A stretch of 64,000 bases of DNA from Natronocella acetinitrilica (GCF_024170285.1 NZ_JALJXV010000001.1:1-64000), one strand, 5' to 3'. Shown: positions 30,192-38,799, counted from the first letter of the stretch. Notes: generated by a model from the sequence alone, not told the origin. A program made the numbers and translations.

Positions 30192-30644
30192 ATGAAGGCA
30201 CAGAAAGGTTTTACGCTCATCGAACTGATGATCGTTGTCGCAATCATCGGCATTTTGGCGGCGATTGCTATTCCGCAGTATCAGAACTATGTGGCGCGAT
30301 CGCAGTTTGCAGAGTCCAACACCATTCTCGGTGGTGCCCGGGTCACCGTAGAGGAGCGCGTCGCGCAGCGAGGGTTGGGCAACACAAACATTGAAATAGG
30401 CAACGCGGTATCGGATTTCGGTATTCGGCTGCAGGGCCGTCACGGCGCTATCACCGACATCACCGATGCTGAGGAAGGTTTCTCCATGACCTACACATTC
30501 GGCAGTGGTGACGACGCGACTGTTAGCGACCTTCTTCTTGACGGTCCGGACGTTGAGTTCGTCTACACCCCTGATGGCGAGTGGGAATGTGGCGCCGGCA
30601 CCGACGTAGACGTTCGTTTCCGCACCGGCTTGTGCGCTAACTAA
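30192..30644 (+). CDS. pilA: type IV pilin, major-pilin candidate
   Basis: 150 residues with a type IVa prepilin leader (MKAQKG, cleavage before Phe7) and the hydrophobic assembly helix [20 protein letters not shown], keeping Glu at mature position 5. The C-terminal disulfide pair is seen in WECGAG and TGLC. The ATG at 30192 is preceded by GAAGGAG. It is the only gene here with a clear sigma-54 promoter, suggesting it is the main PilSR target. A terminator follows 22 bp later, isolating it from the second pilin. Confidence 0.92.
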   Translation: MKAQKGFTLIELMIVVAIIGILAAIAIPQYQNYVARSQFAESNTILGGARVTVEERVAQRGLGNTNIEIGNAVSDFGIRLQGRHGAITDITDAEEGFSMTYTFGSGDDATVSDLLLDGPDVEFVYTPDGEWECGAGTDVDVRFRTGLCAN

Positions 30645-30666
30645 CGCCCAGCACAAGAGTAAGTTT

Positions 30667-30703
30667 GAGGGGGAGTGCGTTAAACAGCATTCCCTCTTTT
30701 TTT
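30667..30703 (+). terminator. Rho-independent terminator after the first pilin gene
   Basis: A stem GAGGG(GG)AGTGC / GCATTCCCTC with a two-base bulge, then seven T residues. It separates the strongly transcribed pilin from the second pilin gene, which must have its own promoter or depend on readthrough. Confidence 0.8.
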
Positions 30704-30803
30704 GTCAGGTCTTCCAATAAATGAGCAGCGACACTGATTAAATGCTCCGGCTTGCCCACGCCGCCAGTGATCGTAGCCGAGAAATTCCCAAAGGGTGGTC
30801 ACT

Positions 30804-31223
30804 ATGAAGCTGAACCGCGGTTTCACGCTCATTGAGTTAATGATCGTAGTCGCAATTGTCGGAATCTTGGCTGCAATTGCTATACCCCAATATCAACAAT
30901 ATGTAGCCCGCGCCCAGTTCTCAGAAGCGCATATTGTCATCGGAAGCGTTCGGCCTGTCGTAAGCGAACTGTGGATGATTAGCGGCGCAGCATCTCTAAA
31001 CGGTGAAACTCTCCAGACGTTGGACTTGGAGAGAACGGGTCGACATGGCGCTCTCACGTTATTCGCTACCGACCCTATTCGCTTCGTCTTTGAATTCGGA
31101 GCAGACGGAACCAATGCAAACGATGCCCTTCTGGGCGAAACCGTTACCTATACACTGGATGTTGTTACTGGCCTATGGGAATGCGACAGCACGGTCGCCG
31201 AGAGATTCACGACAGGTTGTTGA
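30804..31223 (+). CDS. second type IV pilin
   Basis: 139 residues, leader MKLNRG and the same assembly helix as the first pilin ([20 protein letters not shown]), Glu5 conserved. The globular part is different, ending in [15 protein letters not shown] with the two disulfide cysteines. No well-spaced sigma-54 promoter is visible upstream. It could be an alternative major pilin or a product of duplication and divergence. It converges with the PilB-like ATPase gene with only 16 bp between stops. Confidence 0.88.
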   Translation: MKLNRGFTLIELMIVVAIVGILAAIAIPQYQQYVARAQFSEAHIVIGSVRPVVSELWMISGAASLNGETLQTLDLERTGRHGALTLFATDPIRFVFEFGADGTNANDALLGETVTYTLDVVTGLWECDSTVAERFTTGC

Positions 31224-31239
31224 TCGCTCGAAAATCCAT

Positions 31240-32520
31240 TCAAACTGACGAGGATTTTGAATCATGCCTTCCACGACTACCGAGACCGGCACGCCATAAC
31301 TCCCCAAGAGTTGTTATCCCGGCTGTTACTTTCAATAACCCTTGATTGAGCAGAAAGTCATGAGCTAGCTCGTTTAGATGCTTTCTTATCACTCTCTCAG
31401 ATGTGTGCTCAAGCAATAGAGCCTGTGCCTCGGCGCCTAGCCGCCAAACCTCGAATAACCCCGTACGTCCTCGGTATCCAATATCGTTACATTCTGGGCA
31501 TCCAGTCGAAGACCATATCCTGTCAACCGACTCATAATCGACCTGTTGCAGATATCGACGTTCCCGCTCATTCGGCACCCGCTCCTCCTTACAATGCGGA
31601 CACAACGCCCGCACCAGCCTCTGTGACACCACCACCTCCAAGTTCGCCGCAATCTCGAAGTCGTCCATGCCGTAGTTGCGCAGCATGGTGATGGCGCCGA
31701 CGGCGTCGCGGCTGTGGAGGGTGGCCATGAGGGTGCGGCCGCTGGAGGCGATGTCGTTGGCGGCGCGGGCTGAGTCGCTGTCGCGTATCTCGCCTAGCAG
31801 GATGCAGTCCGGATCGAGACGGAGCACGGTGCGGGTGCCGCTGGCGAAGGTGAAGCCCTGGGCTTCGTTCACGGGCATCTGGTTGATGCCGTCGATCTCG
31901 TATTCCACCGGGTCTTCCAGGGTGATGACGTTGCGCTCCACGGTGCGCAGGCGGTGCAGCAGGGCGTAAAGGGTGGTGGTCTTGCCGGCACCCGTGGGGC
32001 CGGTGACCAGCAGCATGCCACTGCTGGATTCCAGCCAGTCCGACAGCAGTTCACCCTGGTCGTCGTTCAGGCCCAGGTCTTCCAGTTCGGTGTATTCCAG
32101 CCCACCGCTGAGAATGCGGACGGCGAGTTTATCGCCCCGCAGACACGGCGCCACGGTCAGGCGCAAGTCCAGGCCCTGGTCGTCCATCTGCCAGGTGAAG
32201 CGGCCGGATTCGGGGGTCTGCACCGGCATGGGGTTGAGTTGGGCCAGGTTCTTGAGCTGGTTGGTGAGGCGCAGGGCAAGGTCGTCACCCAGTTCGCAGA
32301 CATCCACCATGGCGCCATCAACGCGGAAGCGCAGTCGCAATCCACCCAGGCCGGGGTCCAGGTGAATATCGGAGGCGCGGGCGGCGACGGCGTCCTGCAG
32401 CAGCATTTCGGCCTCGAAGGGTTGTTCCTCGTTGTCGGGGCGATCTTCCTGCGAGGCGAGCAGCCTTGGAGCCAGATGTGCGAAGTGCGGACGATCATTT
32501 GCTTGAGGATTGGCGGCCAT
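31240..32520 (-). CDS. short PilB/GspE-type secretion ATPase
   Basis: 426 residues from the ATG at 32520 (ribosome-binding site CAGGAG). It has Walker A GPTGAGKT at 174-181, Asp-box ASDIHLD near 49, Walker B ILLGEIRD at 240-247, His box TLHSRD, and the tetracysteine zinc motif of PilB/GspE proteins (Cys307, 310, 341, 344). It lacks the N-terminal domain of about 140 residues that docks PilB or GspE to the inner-membrane platform. It may therefore be a specialised or accessory motor. No pilC or pilD is adjacent. Confidence 0.82.
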   Translation of the reverse strand: MAANPQANDRPHFAHLAPRLLASQEDRPDNEEQPFEAEMLLQDAVAARASDIHLDPGLGGLRLRFRVDGAMVDVCELGDDLALRLTNQLKNLAQLNPMPVQTPESGRFTWQMDDQGLDLRLTVAPCLRGDKLAVRILSGGLEYTELEDLGLNDDQGELLSDWLESSSGMLLVTGPTGAGKTTTLYALLHRLRTVERNVITLEDPVEYEIDGINQMPVNEAQGFTFASGTRTVLRLDPDCILLGEIRDSDSARAANDIASSGRTLMATLHSRDAVGAITMLRNYGMDDFEIAANLEVVVSQRLVRALCPHCKEERVPNERERRYLQQVDYESVDRIWSSTGCPECNDIGYRGRTGLFEVWRLGAEAQALLLEHTSERVIRKHLNELAHDFLLNQGLLKVTAGITTLGELWRAGLGSRGRHDSKSSSV

Positions 32521-32678
32521 GGACGCTCCTGTAAGAAATTTCACTACCAGCATAGAGGGGAAATTGCTCCGCGGGGCGGGCATGGGTCGCAATCGGCGGA
32601 TAGAAGCTCCCAAACCCTGAACCAACAGCCACATTGCTGGTATTCTTTGACTGGTAACGAGCGTGCGAGGCTGCATCT

Positions 32679-32867
32679 ATGCAGACGGCTAAAGAGGAAG
32701 TTCAGGAGCTGCTCCAGAATCTCCCAGACGACAGCAGCTACGAAGATATTCAGTACCACCTCTATGTGCTGGAAAAGATCCGGCGGGGCGAGAGCCGTGC
32801 GAATCTGGAAGGAACCCTGACTCACGAGCAAACGGAAAGGCTCTTATCCAAATGGCGTACACCGTAA
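32679..32867 (+). CDS. antitoxin-like small protein (partner of the ParE/RelE-like toxin)
   Basis: 62 residues, acidic and helical, with an N-terminal segment for possible dimerisation or DNA binding (EEVQELLQNLPDDSSYEDIQ) typical of short RelB/ParD-type antitoxins. It overlaps the toxin gene by 16 bp, the usual antitoxin-first arrangement, and is preceded by a GAGG ribosome-binding site. It is divergent from the PilB-like gene. Autoregulation by the pair is expected for the family. Confidence 0.72.
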   Translation: MQTAKEEVQELLQNLPDDSSYEDIQYHLYVLEKIRRGESRANLEGTLTHEQTERLLSKWRTP

Positions 32868-33148
32868 GATGGTCGCCCGAGGCGGTAGACGACGCAGAAG
32901 CGATTGCGGCATGGATCAATAACGATTCACCACAACACGCAAGTTCGGTGGTGGATAAGCTAGTGCAAGCTGTCGCCGGACTAGCAGATCACCCACTACG
33001 TGGCCGCATCGTTCCCGAGTTTGCGGATCCCGCGTACCGTGAAGTGTTCGTTTACAGCTATCGAATCATCTATAAAGTTGGAACGGAGTCCGTCAACATC
33101 CTCGCAATAGTCCATGGCAGGCGCCTGCTTTCGCAAACGCCCGATTAA
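32852..33148 (+). CDS. ParE/RelE-superfamily toxin
   Basis: 98 residues with the compact fold of the family: opening strand YTVRWSPEAVDD, a two-helix hairpin, then LRGRIVPEF and the C-terminal strands VYSYRIIYKV and NILAIVHGRR. The Arg of the HGRR motif and the YR.IY strand are typical. ParE members poison gyrase and RelE members cut mRNA; sequence alone does not separate them here, but the HGRRLL ending is more ParE-like. Confidence 0.8.
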   Translation: MAYTVRWSPEAVDDAEAIAAWINNDSPQHASSVVDKLVQAVAGLADHPLRGRIVPEFADPAYREVFVYSYRIIYKVGTESVNILAIVHGRRLLSQTPD

Positions 33149-33220
33149 CAATCCAGGTAGCACGCGCCCGCCCTGAATTCCATTGGATCTTCCGCACACC
33201 CTATTGGAGGTTAGCATTCC

Positions 33221-33463
33221 ATGACGAAGGTCACCTCAGACTCTGATAAGCCGTATGGCATCCGAACCACGTTGACCGAGGGCAACCCCATGGCGGCGGA
33301 GCATTTGCTCGGGCGGAATTGGGAGGCCTACCGCTGGTATGCGACGGCAGCGGAGCGGGATGAGGTCATGGCGGACATGCTGGCGGAGCACCCCTGGTCG
33401 CGGCCGGGGGACAAGCCAGCGATCCGATGTGAACCGGTTGAGCGGGGGGCGCAGGCTGCGTAG
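33221..33463 (+). CDS. conserved small protein of unknown function
   Basis: 80 residues with a good GGAGG ribosome-binding site. The C-terminal half (RNWEAYRWYATAAERDEVMADMLAEHPWSRPGDKP) looks like a small conserved domain, with Trp, Tyr and a closing SRPGD turn. No signal peptide or transmembrane helix. I cannot assign a function. It ends 28 bp before a palindrome unit. Confidence 0.55.
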   Translation: MTKVTSDSDKPYGIRTTLTEGNPMAAEHLLGRNWEAYRWYATAAERDEVMADMLAEHPWSRPGDKPAIRCEPVERGAQAA

Positions 33464-33491
33464 GGGCAGAGGCTTGGGCCTACGCCGATGC

Positions 33492-33525
33492 GGTGCGTTA
33501 CGCGCTTTGCGCTAACGCACCCGAC
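33492..33525 (+). repeat. single palindrome unit left of the DUF2283/DUF4258 pair
   Basis: A palindrome unit (GGTGCGTTACGCGC then GCGCTAACGCACC), with CCGATGC just before it. The same flank precedes the unit at 34060. Both are in the same orientation, so the DUF2283/DUF4258-like pair is framed by direct repeats. Confidence 0.88.
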
Positions 33526-33554
33526 GGGCAGGTCTGGCTGGCGGAAGCCCAGCT

Positions 33555-33752
33555 TTACGCGGCTATGCCCTCGACATGGAGGTGATTGACGTCCGTACGC
33601 GTGCTGGCGTGCTCGAAAGTAATCGCGCAGACGTTCCCCTCCGCATCCAGATCGAGAACGGTATTCTCGTCCAGATCCCGAGTTTCGGCGATCTCGCGAT
33701 CCTGAAACTCGATGTACAGGGTATCCGTATCGTGGAAATATTGTACTTTCAT
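33555..33752 (-). CDS. DUF2283 domain protein
   Basis: 65 residues carrying the complete DUF2283 pattern: VQYFHDTDTLYIEF, then ENTVLDLDAEGNVCAITFE and a loosely conserved tail. Genes of this family are often encoded directly after a DUF4258-like gene in toxin-antitoxin-like pairs. Here it overlaps that gene by 4 bp (ATGA). Its biochemical role is unknown to me. Confidence 0.8.
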   Translation of the reverse strand: MKVQYFHDTDTLYIEFQDREIAETRDLDENTVLDLDAEGNVCAITFEHASTRTDVNHLHVEGIAA

Positions 33753-33985
33753 GGCGCGAAGTTTCTGTCGAAAAACGCATTATGGACCGTTTCCAGGTCC
33801 GGGAGCAAAACCACCCGAAGGTACTTATTGCCTGCCTCCGGAATCCGTGCCCAGCGCCTTACGCGCCCATCTCGTTGCACTGACTGGTATTCGGGATGCT
33901 CGACGACCCTCAGGATCCATGCATCCCTGATCTGCGCGCGATCAGGACGAACACGTGTTGCTTCAAAGTATCTGGTTGTTTTCAT
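33749..33985 (-). CDS. DUF4258-like small protein, toxin-like partner of the DUF2283 gene
   Basis: 78 residues from the ATG at 33985. It has the pattern of small BrnT/DUF4258-like proteins: DAWILRVVEHPEY, RRWARIPEAGNKYLRVVL and a C-terminal TVHNAFFDR with conserved Arg. The gene precedes and overlaps the DUF2283 gene. The order (basic, nuclease-like first; acidic second) is seen in BrnT/BrnA-type modules, so a toxin-antitoxin role is plausible but unproven. Confidence 0.6.
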   Translation of the reverse strand: MKTTRYFEATRVRPDRAQIRDAWILRVVEHPEYQSVQRDGRVRRWARIPEAGNKYLRVVLLPDLETVHNAFFDRNFAP

Positions 33986-34059
33986 GTGGTCGTGATTTTG
34001 GGCTCGAGCAGAAAGCATATGGCCGGAATTGGTTCAGATGGCGGCTCGAACGCCGATGC

Positions 34060-34093
34060 GGTGCGTTACGCACTTTGCGCTAACGCACCCTAC
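34060..34093 (+). repeat. single palindrome unit overlapping the end of the CBS gene
   Basis: The palindrome reaches 34093, and the CBS gene's stop codon (TAG on the minus strand, 34090-34092) is made of its terminal CTAC. The repeat therefore sits directly at, and partly inside, a gene end. Confidence 0.88.
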
Positions 34094-34515
34094 TCGGTGG
34101 CGGTGCGGAGGGCTTCCAGGATATCTTCGCGGGCGACGATGCCGACCAGGGTGTCGGTGTTGTCCACTACCGGCAGGCTCTTGATGCGCAGTTCAACCAG
34201 TTGCTGAAGCACTCGGGTGAGTGGGGTGTCGGGTTTGACGGTGACCGGGGCGCGGGTCATGACCGTGGCGACGGGCTCGCCCATGATCTCGGTGTAGGGC
34301 GGCACGATGTGCGCAGGGTTCAGCGTGAACGCCCGCAGAATGTCCATCTTGGTGACCACCCCCGTGAGCTTGCCGGCATGATCGACCACTGGCATGCCGT
34401 TGAATCCGTGCTTCTCGAACAGCGCCTGAGTCTCTCGCAGGGACAACTCCGGGGCCACAGTCACGGGGTCTGCGGACATGACGTCGCGGACGCGGTAATG
34501 GACGAATTGGTACAT
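34090..34515 (-). CDS. tandem CBS-domain protein
   Basis: 141 residues from the ATG at 34515 (ribosome-binding site GGGGAG). Two CBS domains (about 8-65 and 80-138) form one Bateman module, each with the typical VMS..PVTV ... MPVVD..GKLTGVVTKMDIL pattern. Such stand-alone modules bind adenine nucleotides and regulate partner proteins; the partner is not identifiable here. It is downstream of and in line with uspA. The gene's stop codon is supplied by a palindrome unit. Confidence 0.88.
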   Translation of the reverse strand: MYQFVHYRVRDVMSADPVTVAPELSLRETQALFEKHGFNGMPVVDHAGKLTGVVTKMDILRAFTLNPAHIVPPYTEIMGEPVATVMTRAPVTVKPDTPLTRVLQQLVELRIKSLPVVDNTDTLVGIVAREDILEALRTATE

Positions 34516-34582
34516 GACGGCATCTCCCCACTCGCACCTGCTTTCCCGCAGTGTAAGGGATGCAGGGGCGGGGGATGCAAGT

Positions 34583-35047
34583 TCATGAGGTCGGTGGGAG
34601 ATGCGCCATCTGGTCTTCCGCCAACTCCACGTCGTGGACAACCAGAATCGGTTGTTTTGCGTGGCGAACGAGCCATTCGGTCGCCGAACCATGGAGGAAT
34701 TGCTGGATTCCGGTGCGACTCCGGGTGCCCATGGCAATCAGGTCCGCGCCCCAAAGCTCTGCATGCACGCTGATTTTCTCCGCGGCGCTACCCACCTCGA
34801 CAGCAACCTCCTCACCGTCGCGAACCCATGACTCCAGCTTCTGAAGCGCCGCGCGCTCGGCTTTCGCTCGCTCTTCCTTCGCATGGGTGGGATTGATGAC
34901 CGGATTCGCGGTAGCGGATGCGATATCACTGGGGCTGACGACATAAAGCAGGCGGATAGTCGCCTGGGGGTGATAGTCCCTGGTAACTGCGAGGGCGCGT
35001 GCCGAGGCCGTCGTGAAATTCACTGGTACAAGAATACGTTGCAGCAT
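34583..35047 (-). CDS. universal stress protein UspA family
   Basis: 154 residues with the Usp fold: N-terminal LQRILVPVNFT and the C-terminal nucleotide-binding motif GTRSRTGIQQFLHGSATEWLV followed by PILVVHD. The glycines fit the ATP-binding G2xG9xG(S/T) class. It is divergent from the SulP transporter gene at 35290, a pairing often seen between Usp and transporter genes. The 242 bp between them should hold both promoters, but I cannot point to them. Confidence 0.9.
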   Translation of the reverse strand: MLQRILVPVNFTTASARALAVTRDYHPQATIRLLYVVSPSDIASATANPVINPTHAKEERAKAERAALQKLESWVRDGEEVAVEVGSAAEKISVHAELWGADLIAMGTRSRTGIQQFLHGSATEWLVRHAKQPILVVHDVELAEDQMAHLPPTS

Positions 35048-35289
35048 GAAACCTCAGCTTGTCAGTCATTGATACCGTGATGGCGAACAGTGCCGCGTAT
35101 TGCTGCCGTGCAGCAAAGCACGTATGGTACGCCGCTTGTCGCAGTTGGCGAAATGCAAGCCGCACCCCACGTTGCGGTGGCCGCGCGTCCCGCGCGCCTG
35201 CAGTGCAAGATCCCGCCAGTTGAATACCGCACGGCCGTTCAGCCGTAATTCCGATATTTGTGTTTCCGCGGTAGCGGAAGGGACACCTG

Positions 35290-36786
35290 ATGCTGTCTGA
35301 TCATCTGAAACGTTACGGTGCGAAAGTCCACCGAACCTGGTTTTTCAATGTGCGGGGCGATCTTATAGCGGGGATCGTGGTCGCGCTAGCGCTGATTCCC
35401 GAGGCCATCGCCTTCTCGATTATCGCCGGGGTTGACCCCAAGGTCGGCCTGTACGCCTCTTTCTGTATGGCAGTGGTGATCGCCTTCGCGGGCGGCCGGC
35501 CGGGCATGATCTCGGCGGCCACCGGTGCCATGGCCTTGCTGATGATCACCCTTGTTGCAGAGCATGGGGTGGAATACCTGTTCGCCGCGACAATTCTCAC
35601 CGGCCTGCTGCAGCTCTTATTCGGCTGGCTCAAGCTGGCGCGGTACATGATGTTCATCCCGCGCACCGTCATGCAGGGTTTCGTCAACGCGCTGGCGATT
35701 CTGATCTTCATGGCCCAGGTGCCACACTTCGTGGGGCATGGCATTCCCACCTACATCATGGTGGCAGCGGGTCTCGCCATTCTATACCTGCTCCCTTACA
35801 TCAACCGCACCGTTCCCCCCGCCCTGGTGGCGATTGTTGCGTTAACCGCCGCCGCGTACTTCCTGAACATTCCATTCAATACCGTCGGCGACATGGGCGA
35901 ACTTCCCTCGGGGATGCCGCTGTTCGGCTTGCCCGCTGTTCCCCTGACGCTTGAAACCCTGCAGATCATCCTGCCGACAGCACTGACGCTGACCATCGTC
36001 GGCCTGCTTGAATCACTGCTGACAGCATCCATTATCGATGACCTGACCGACACCCCCAGCAAGAAGAACAGGGAGTGCAACGGCCAGGGCATCGGCAATA
36101 TCGTCTCCGGATTCTTTGGCGGAATGGCTGGCTGCGCGATGATCGGCCAGTCCATCATCAACGTGAAATCTGGCGGACTGGGGCGCCTGTCCAGCCTGGC
36201 CGCGGGTGTGTACCTGCTGTTTTTCATCCTGGTGCTCGGGGATCTAGTTTCCATGATCCCCATGCCGGCACTGGTTGCGGTGATGATCATGGTGTCCATC
36301 GGCACATTCGACTGGAGTACGTTTTCGATGCTCCGGAAGATGCCGCGCACCGACGCATTCGTGCTGGTGGTAACGGTGGTGACCGTGGTGGTTACTCATG
36401 ATCTCGCCAAGGGCGTGTTCGCCGGCGTTCTGCTGAGCGCGGTGTTCTTCGTGCGAAAACTCGCGCGTCAGATCAAGGTCAGGCACGAGGACAGCGAAGA
36501 CGGCTCCCACAGGACTTATCACGTGCAGGGCGTGCTTTTCTTCGTCGCCGTGGACAACTTCATGGCGGGTTTCGACTACAACGCCCAAATTCCCCACGTC
36601 ACCATCGATCTGACCGGGGCAACCCTTTGGGACAGTTCCGCCGTGGGTGCAGTGGACAAGGTGGTCGGGAAACTGCGTCGCAATGGGGCCGAGGTGACGG
36701 TCACCCACCCGATGGGTGAAGGAGCCAAGCTCATGGAGAGCATGGCCGCCTACGACCGCCCGGGGGCAAATACCGTCGGTCATTAA
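35290..36786 (+). CDS. SulP-family anion transporter with a compact STAS domain
   Basis: 498 residues with ten or more transmembrane helices and the SulP signature region near the N-terminus ([31 protein letters not shown]). The C-terminal STAS domain (about 420-490) is short but complete, with the loop [13 protein letters not shown]. SulP carriers move sulfate, bicarbonate or dicarboxylates; substrate cannot be read from sequence, though bacterial BicA-like bicarbonate uptake is a fair possibility. The ribosome-binding site is GGAAGGGA. It lies divergent to uspA. Confidence 0.88.
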   Translation: MLSDHLKRYGAKVHRTWFFNVRGDLIAGIVVALALIPEAIAFSIIAGVDPKVGLYASFCMAVVIAFAGGRPGMISAATGAMALLMITLVAEHGVEYLFAATILTGLLQLLFGWLKLARYMMFIPRTVMQGFVNALAILIFMAQVPHFVGHGIPTYIMVAAGLAILYLLPYINRTVPPALVAIVALTAAAYFLNIPFNTVGDMGELPSGMPLFGLPAVPLTLETLQIILPTALTLTIVGLLESLLTASIIDDLTDTPSKKNRECNGQGIGNIVSGFFGGMAGCAMIGQSIINVKSGGLGRLSSLAAGVYLLFFILVLGDLVSMIPMPALVAVMIMVSIGTFDWSTFSMLRKMPRTDAFVLVVTVVTVVVTHDLAKGVFAGVLLSAVFFVRKLARQIKVRHEDSEDGSHRTYHVQGVLFFVAVDNFMAGFDYNAQIPHVTIDLTGATLWDSSAVGAVDKVVGKLRRNGAEVTVTHPMGEGAKLMESMAAYDRPGANTVGH

Positions 36787-36795
36787 GCGTCAGAC

Positions 36796-37149
36796 TCAAC
36801 GCCGTTCGGACAGCTCTGCGCAGGCTATACAAACCAGTGCGGCGGGGTCCGCCCGCAGCCGCCCGACAGCGATTGGCTCTTCGCACTTTACACAGTCGCC
36901 GTAGGTTCCTTCTTCAATTCGACGAAGCGCGGCGCGAATGCGCTGCGCCTGCTGCAGCGCCCGGGCCTCGGTTGCCCGTGCCATCGCCTGGCCCTGCAGG
37001 GCATCCATGCGTGACAAGCGCCCGGTGCGCGTCTGATCCAGTTCCACGGTCTCGGCGCTGGACTTGCGGATATCGGCATTGCCCTCCAGGGCGGCGAGAC
37101 TTTGCTCCAGCCGCTCCCTGAATAGCTCTATTTCGTCATCGCTCAGCAT
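36796..37149 (-). CDS. TraR/DksA-type zinc-finger protein
   Basis: 117 residues, a paralogue of DksA: a coiled-coil region (about 1-80), then a four-cysteine zinc finger, Cys86-X2-Cys89 and Cys107-X2-Cys110. It lacks the longer N-terminal region of the true dksA gene at 48924-49355. DksA-like proteins act through the RNA polymerase secondary channel, often in stress or low-zinc conditions. It probably shares a transcript with the small gene at 37174, 24 bp upstream. Confidence 0.85.
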   Translation of the reverse strand: MLSDDEIELFRERLEQSLAALEGNADIRKSSAETVELDQTRTGRLSRMDALQGQAMARATEARALQQAQRIRAALRRIEEGTYGDCVKCEEPIAVGRLRADPAALVCIACAELSERR

Positions 37150-37173
37150 GGTCGCAACCTTGACCGCAAGCCC

Positions 37174-37350
37174 TCATTTTACCCCGACTTTCTTCAGTCT
37201 TTCCCTGGCTCGTCGCGCCGTCATAATCTTTTCCTTCCGTTTCATGCCGTGCCACGCCTTGATCTCGGATTTGTCACGGCCGCATCCGACACAGACGCCG
37301 CCCTTGAACTGACTAACTGAGATGCGCGGGCTTTCGATATCCTTGGCCAT
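37174..37350 (-). CDS. small DUF1289-like protein
   Basis: 58 residues, too short for standard ORF lists. It reads MAKDIESPRISVSQFKGG, then the motif VCVGCGRDKSEIKAWHGMK, followed by a basic tail (TARRARERLKKVGVK). DUF1289 proteins carry the same C-GCGR-deI-aW pattern, usually with more N-terminal cysteines. It may bind metal, but with only two cysteines left this is uncertain. It sits upstream of the TraR/DksA-like gene, same direction. Confidence 0.7.
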   Translation of the reverse strand: MAKDIESPRISVSQFKGGVCVGCGRDKSEIKAWHGMKRKEKIMTARRARERLKKVGVK

Positions 37351-37598
37351 TGACTGGTGTCCCTATCTCGCGGACAGGTCGCGGATCTGGGTGACGCAGC
37401 GCTGCGGGAGTTTGGTCAAGGTGGTTCACGTCTGACAGATATTATCCCGGGGGCAGGCGCGACAGTAAAACTCGGGTTCAGGAGACACACATGGAAACAG
37501 CGCGAAGGACAAGGAGAGTTGCGGCGGGTTTCTCATGGACCGATAAAGTTGCGTCAACTCTACTGCGGCCTGGTGCCTTTAGAAGACCCGCGCGCGGA
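37351..37598. other. gap between the DUF1289-like gene and the esterase
   Basis: 248 bp without a supported gene. Open frames here overlap the esterase antisense and have no codon pattern of their own. No repeat unit, terminator or promoter stands out. Confidence 0.5.
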
Positions 37599-38603
37599 TC
37601 ATGCGGACTGAGGATGACACTGCTTCCGCCCTCGCCCAGCCCAACGCGAGTCTGGCGTCGCACTCAACCCCCAGAAGTCAGCAATGTGGCGCGTCGAAGA
37701 GATATTCACGTCGAGCATGTAGGTGCCGCTTGAGCCGTAACTGTCTTTCCCATGCGTTTTCAGTGGTGTGCCGTGGCCCATCCCGGTAATACTGTACTCC
37801 TCAATGAGTTCGTACCCTTGAACATCACTCCAGACTCGCCGGGGATAGCCATCAACCATGGACATGCGAGTCGGCCTTTTCTCAAGATTATGCAGCGCTC
37901 GCCACTGTGCGAGAATGGCCTTGGCATTCGAAACATCGACAGTATGGTCAGCGCTTCCGTGCCAGACCGACAGCGTTGGCCATGGCCCCTTGTAGGCCGA
38001 GGCATTACGCAGCCGTGCTTCAAGCTGGAATGCTGTCGGGGATCCGTGACCTTTCATTCGGCGCAATGCCGCCCGGGTGGTGGAAGCGCTGCCGTACGGC
38101 AGACCGGCGATGATTGCGCCGCCAGCAAAGATTTCCGGGTAGGTTGCGAGCATCACCGAAGTCATGGCACCGCCTGCAGACAACCCCGTGATGAAAATTC
38201 GCCGCCGATCGATGCCATGATCACTCACCACCTGTTCAACCATGTGCAGAATGGAAAGTGGCTCGCCCGCACCGCGATGGCTGTCGTGGGGCCTGAACCA
38301 ATTGAAACCACGCACCCAATTGTTCACGAACCGCTGCTCCGGGAAAAGCAACGCAACGCCGTATAGGTCAGCAATTGCTGACCAGCCGGCACCCTCGTCG
38401 TAATCCGCTGCTGTCTGCCTGCACCCATGCAACACGACGACCAGCGGAGCACCCGCGGGCAATTCCGCCGGTATGTACATCCTGGCATTCAACGCGCCCG
38501 GGTTTGACCCAAATTCGTGCAAATGTTCCAGCCGTTCTTTGTTGCTGGTGTTTTCGTCGATATACAGGCTGAGACCCATAAGACTCCACATGAAATGCCA
38601 CAT
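37599..38603 (-). CDS. PHB depolymerase-family alpha/beta hydrolase (esterase)
   Basis: 334 residues from the ATG at 38603, which has GGAGAG upstream. The first start at 38708 is in frame but less likely. The alpha/beta hydrolase core has the oxyanion-hole HGCRQT (59-64), nucleophile Ser142 in GLSAGGAM, the Asp of the triad in HGSADHTVD and the final His in GMGHGTPL. It matches the extracellular PHB depolymerase/feruloyl esterase group. There is no clear export signal, so it may be cytoplasmic. The substrate is unknown. Confidence 0.83.
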   Translation of the reverse strand: MWHFMWSLMGLSLYIDENTSNKERLEHLHEFGSNPGALNARMYIPAELPAGAPLVVVLHGCRQTAADYDEGAGWSAIADLYGVALLFPEQRFVNNWVRGFNWFRPHDSHRGAGEPLSILHMVEQVVSDHGIDRRRIFITGLSAGGAMTSVMLATYPEIFAGGAIIAGLPYGSASTTRAALRRMKGHGSPTAFQLEARLRNASAYKGPWPTLSVWHGSADHTVDVSNAKAILAQWRALHNLEKRPTRMSMVDGYPRRVWSDVQGYELIEEYSITGMGHGTPLKTHGKDSYGSSGTYMLDVNISSTRHIADFWGLSATPDSRWAGRGRKQCHPQSA

Positions 38604-38799
38604 GATCTCTCCGGACGCTTGGTGGAACTGCCTGAATGGCGTTTCCTTCACCGCACCCGACGTCACGTTAGACGACCGATGGAGCCTCATCTGTACGTCA
38701 GTGAACATGCTACTTCTGAAGCGTTAGAGTTCTTCCGCGGCACAGGGGTGCATTCAGATGGCCCTGATGCGGGTGATGCAGGATAAGATTTTGATTTTA

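Noticed and set aside
30710-30803. A sigma-54 promoter for the second pilin gene
   Set aside because: The best GG and GC pair near 30751-30762 has 9 bp rather than 10 bp between the dinucleotides, which sigma-54 does not normally tolerate.
31231-31258. A terminator in the gap between the second pilin and the PilB-like gene
   Set aside because: AAAATCC/GGATTTT can pair, but the stem is only 7 bp, AT-rich, and has a 14 nt loop; too weak to call.
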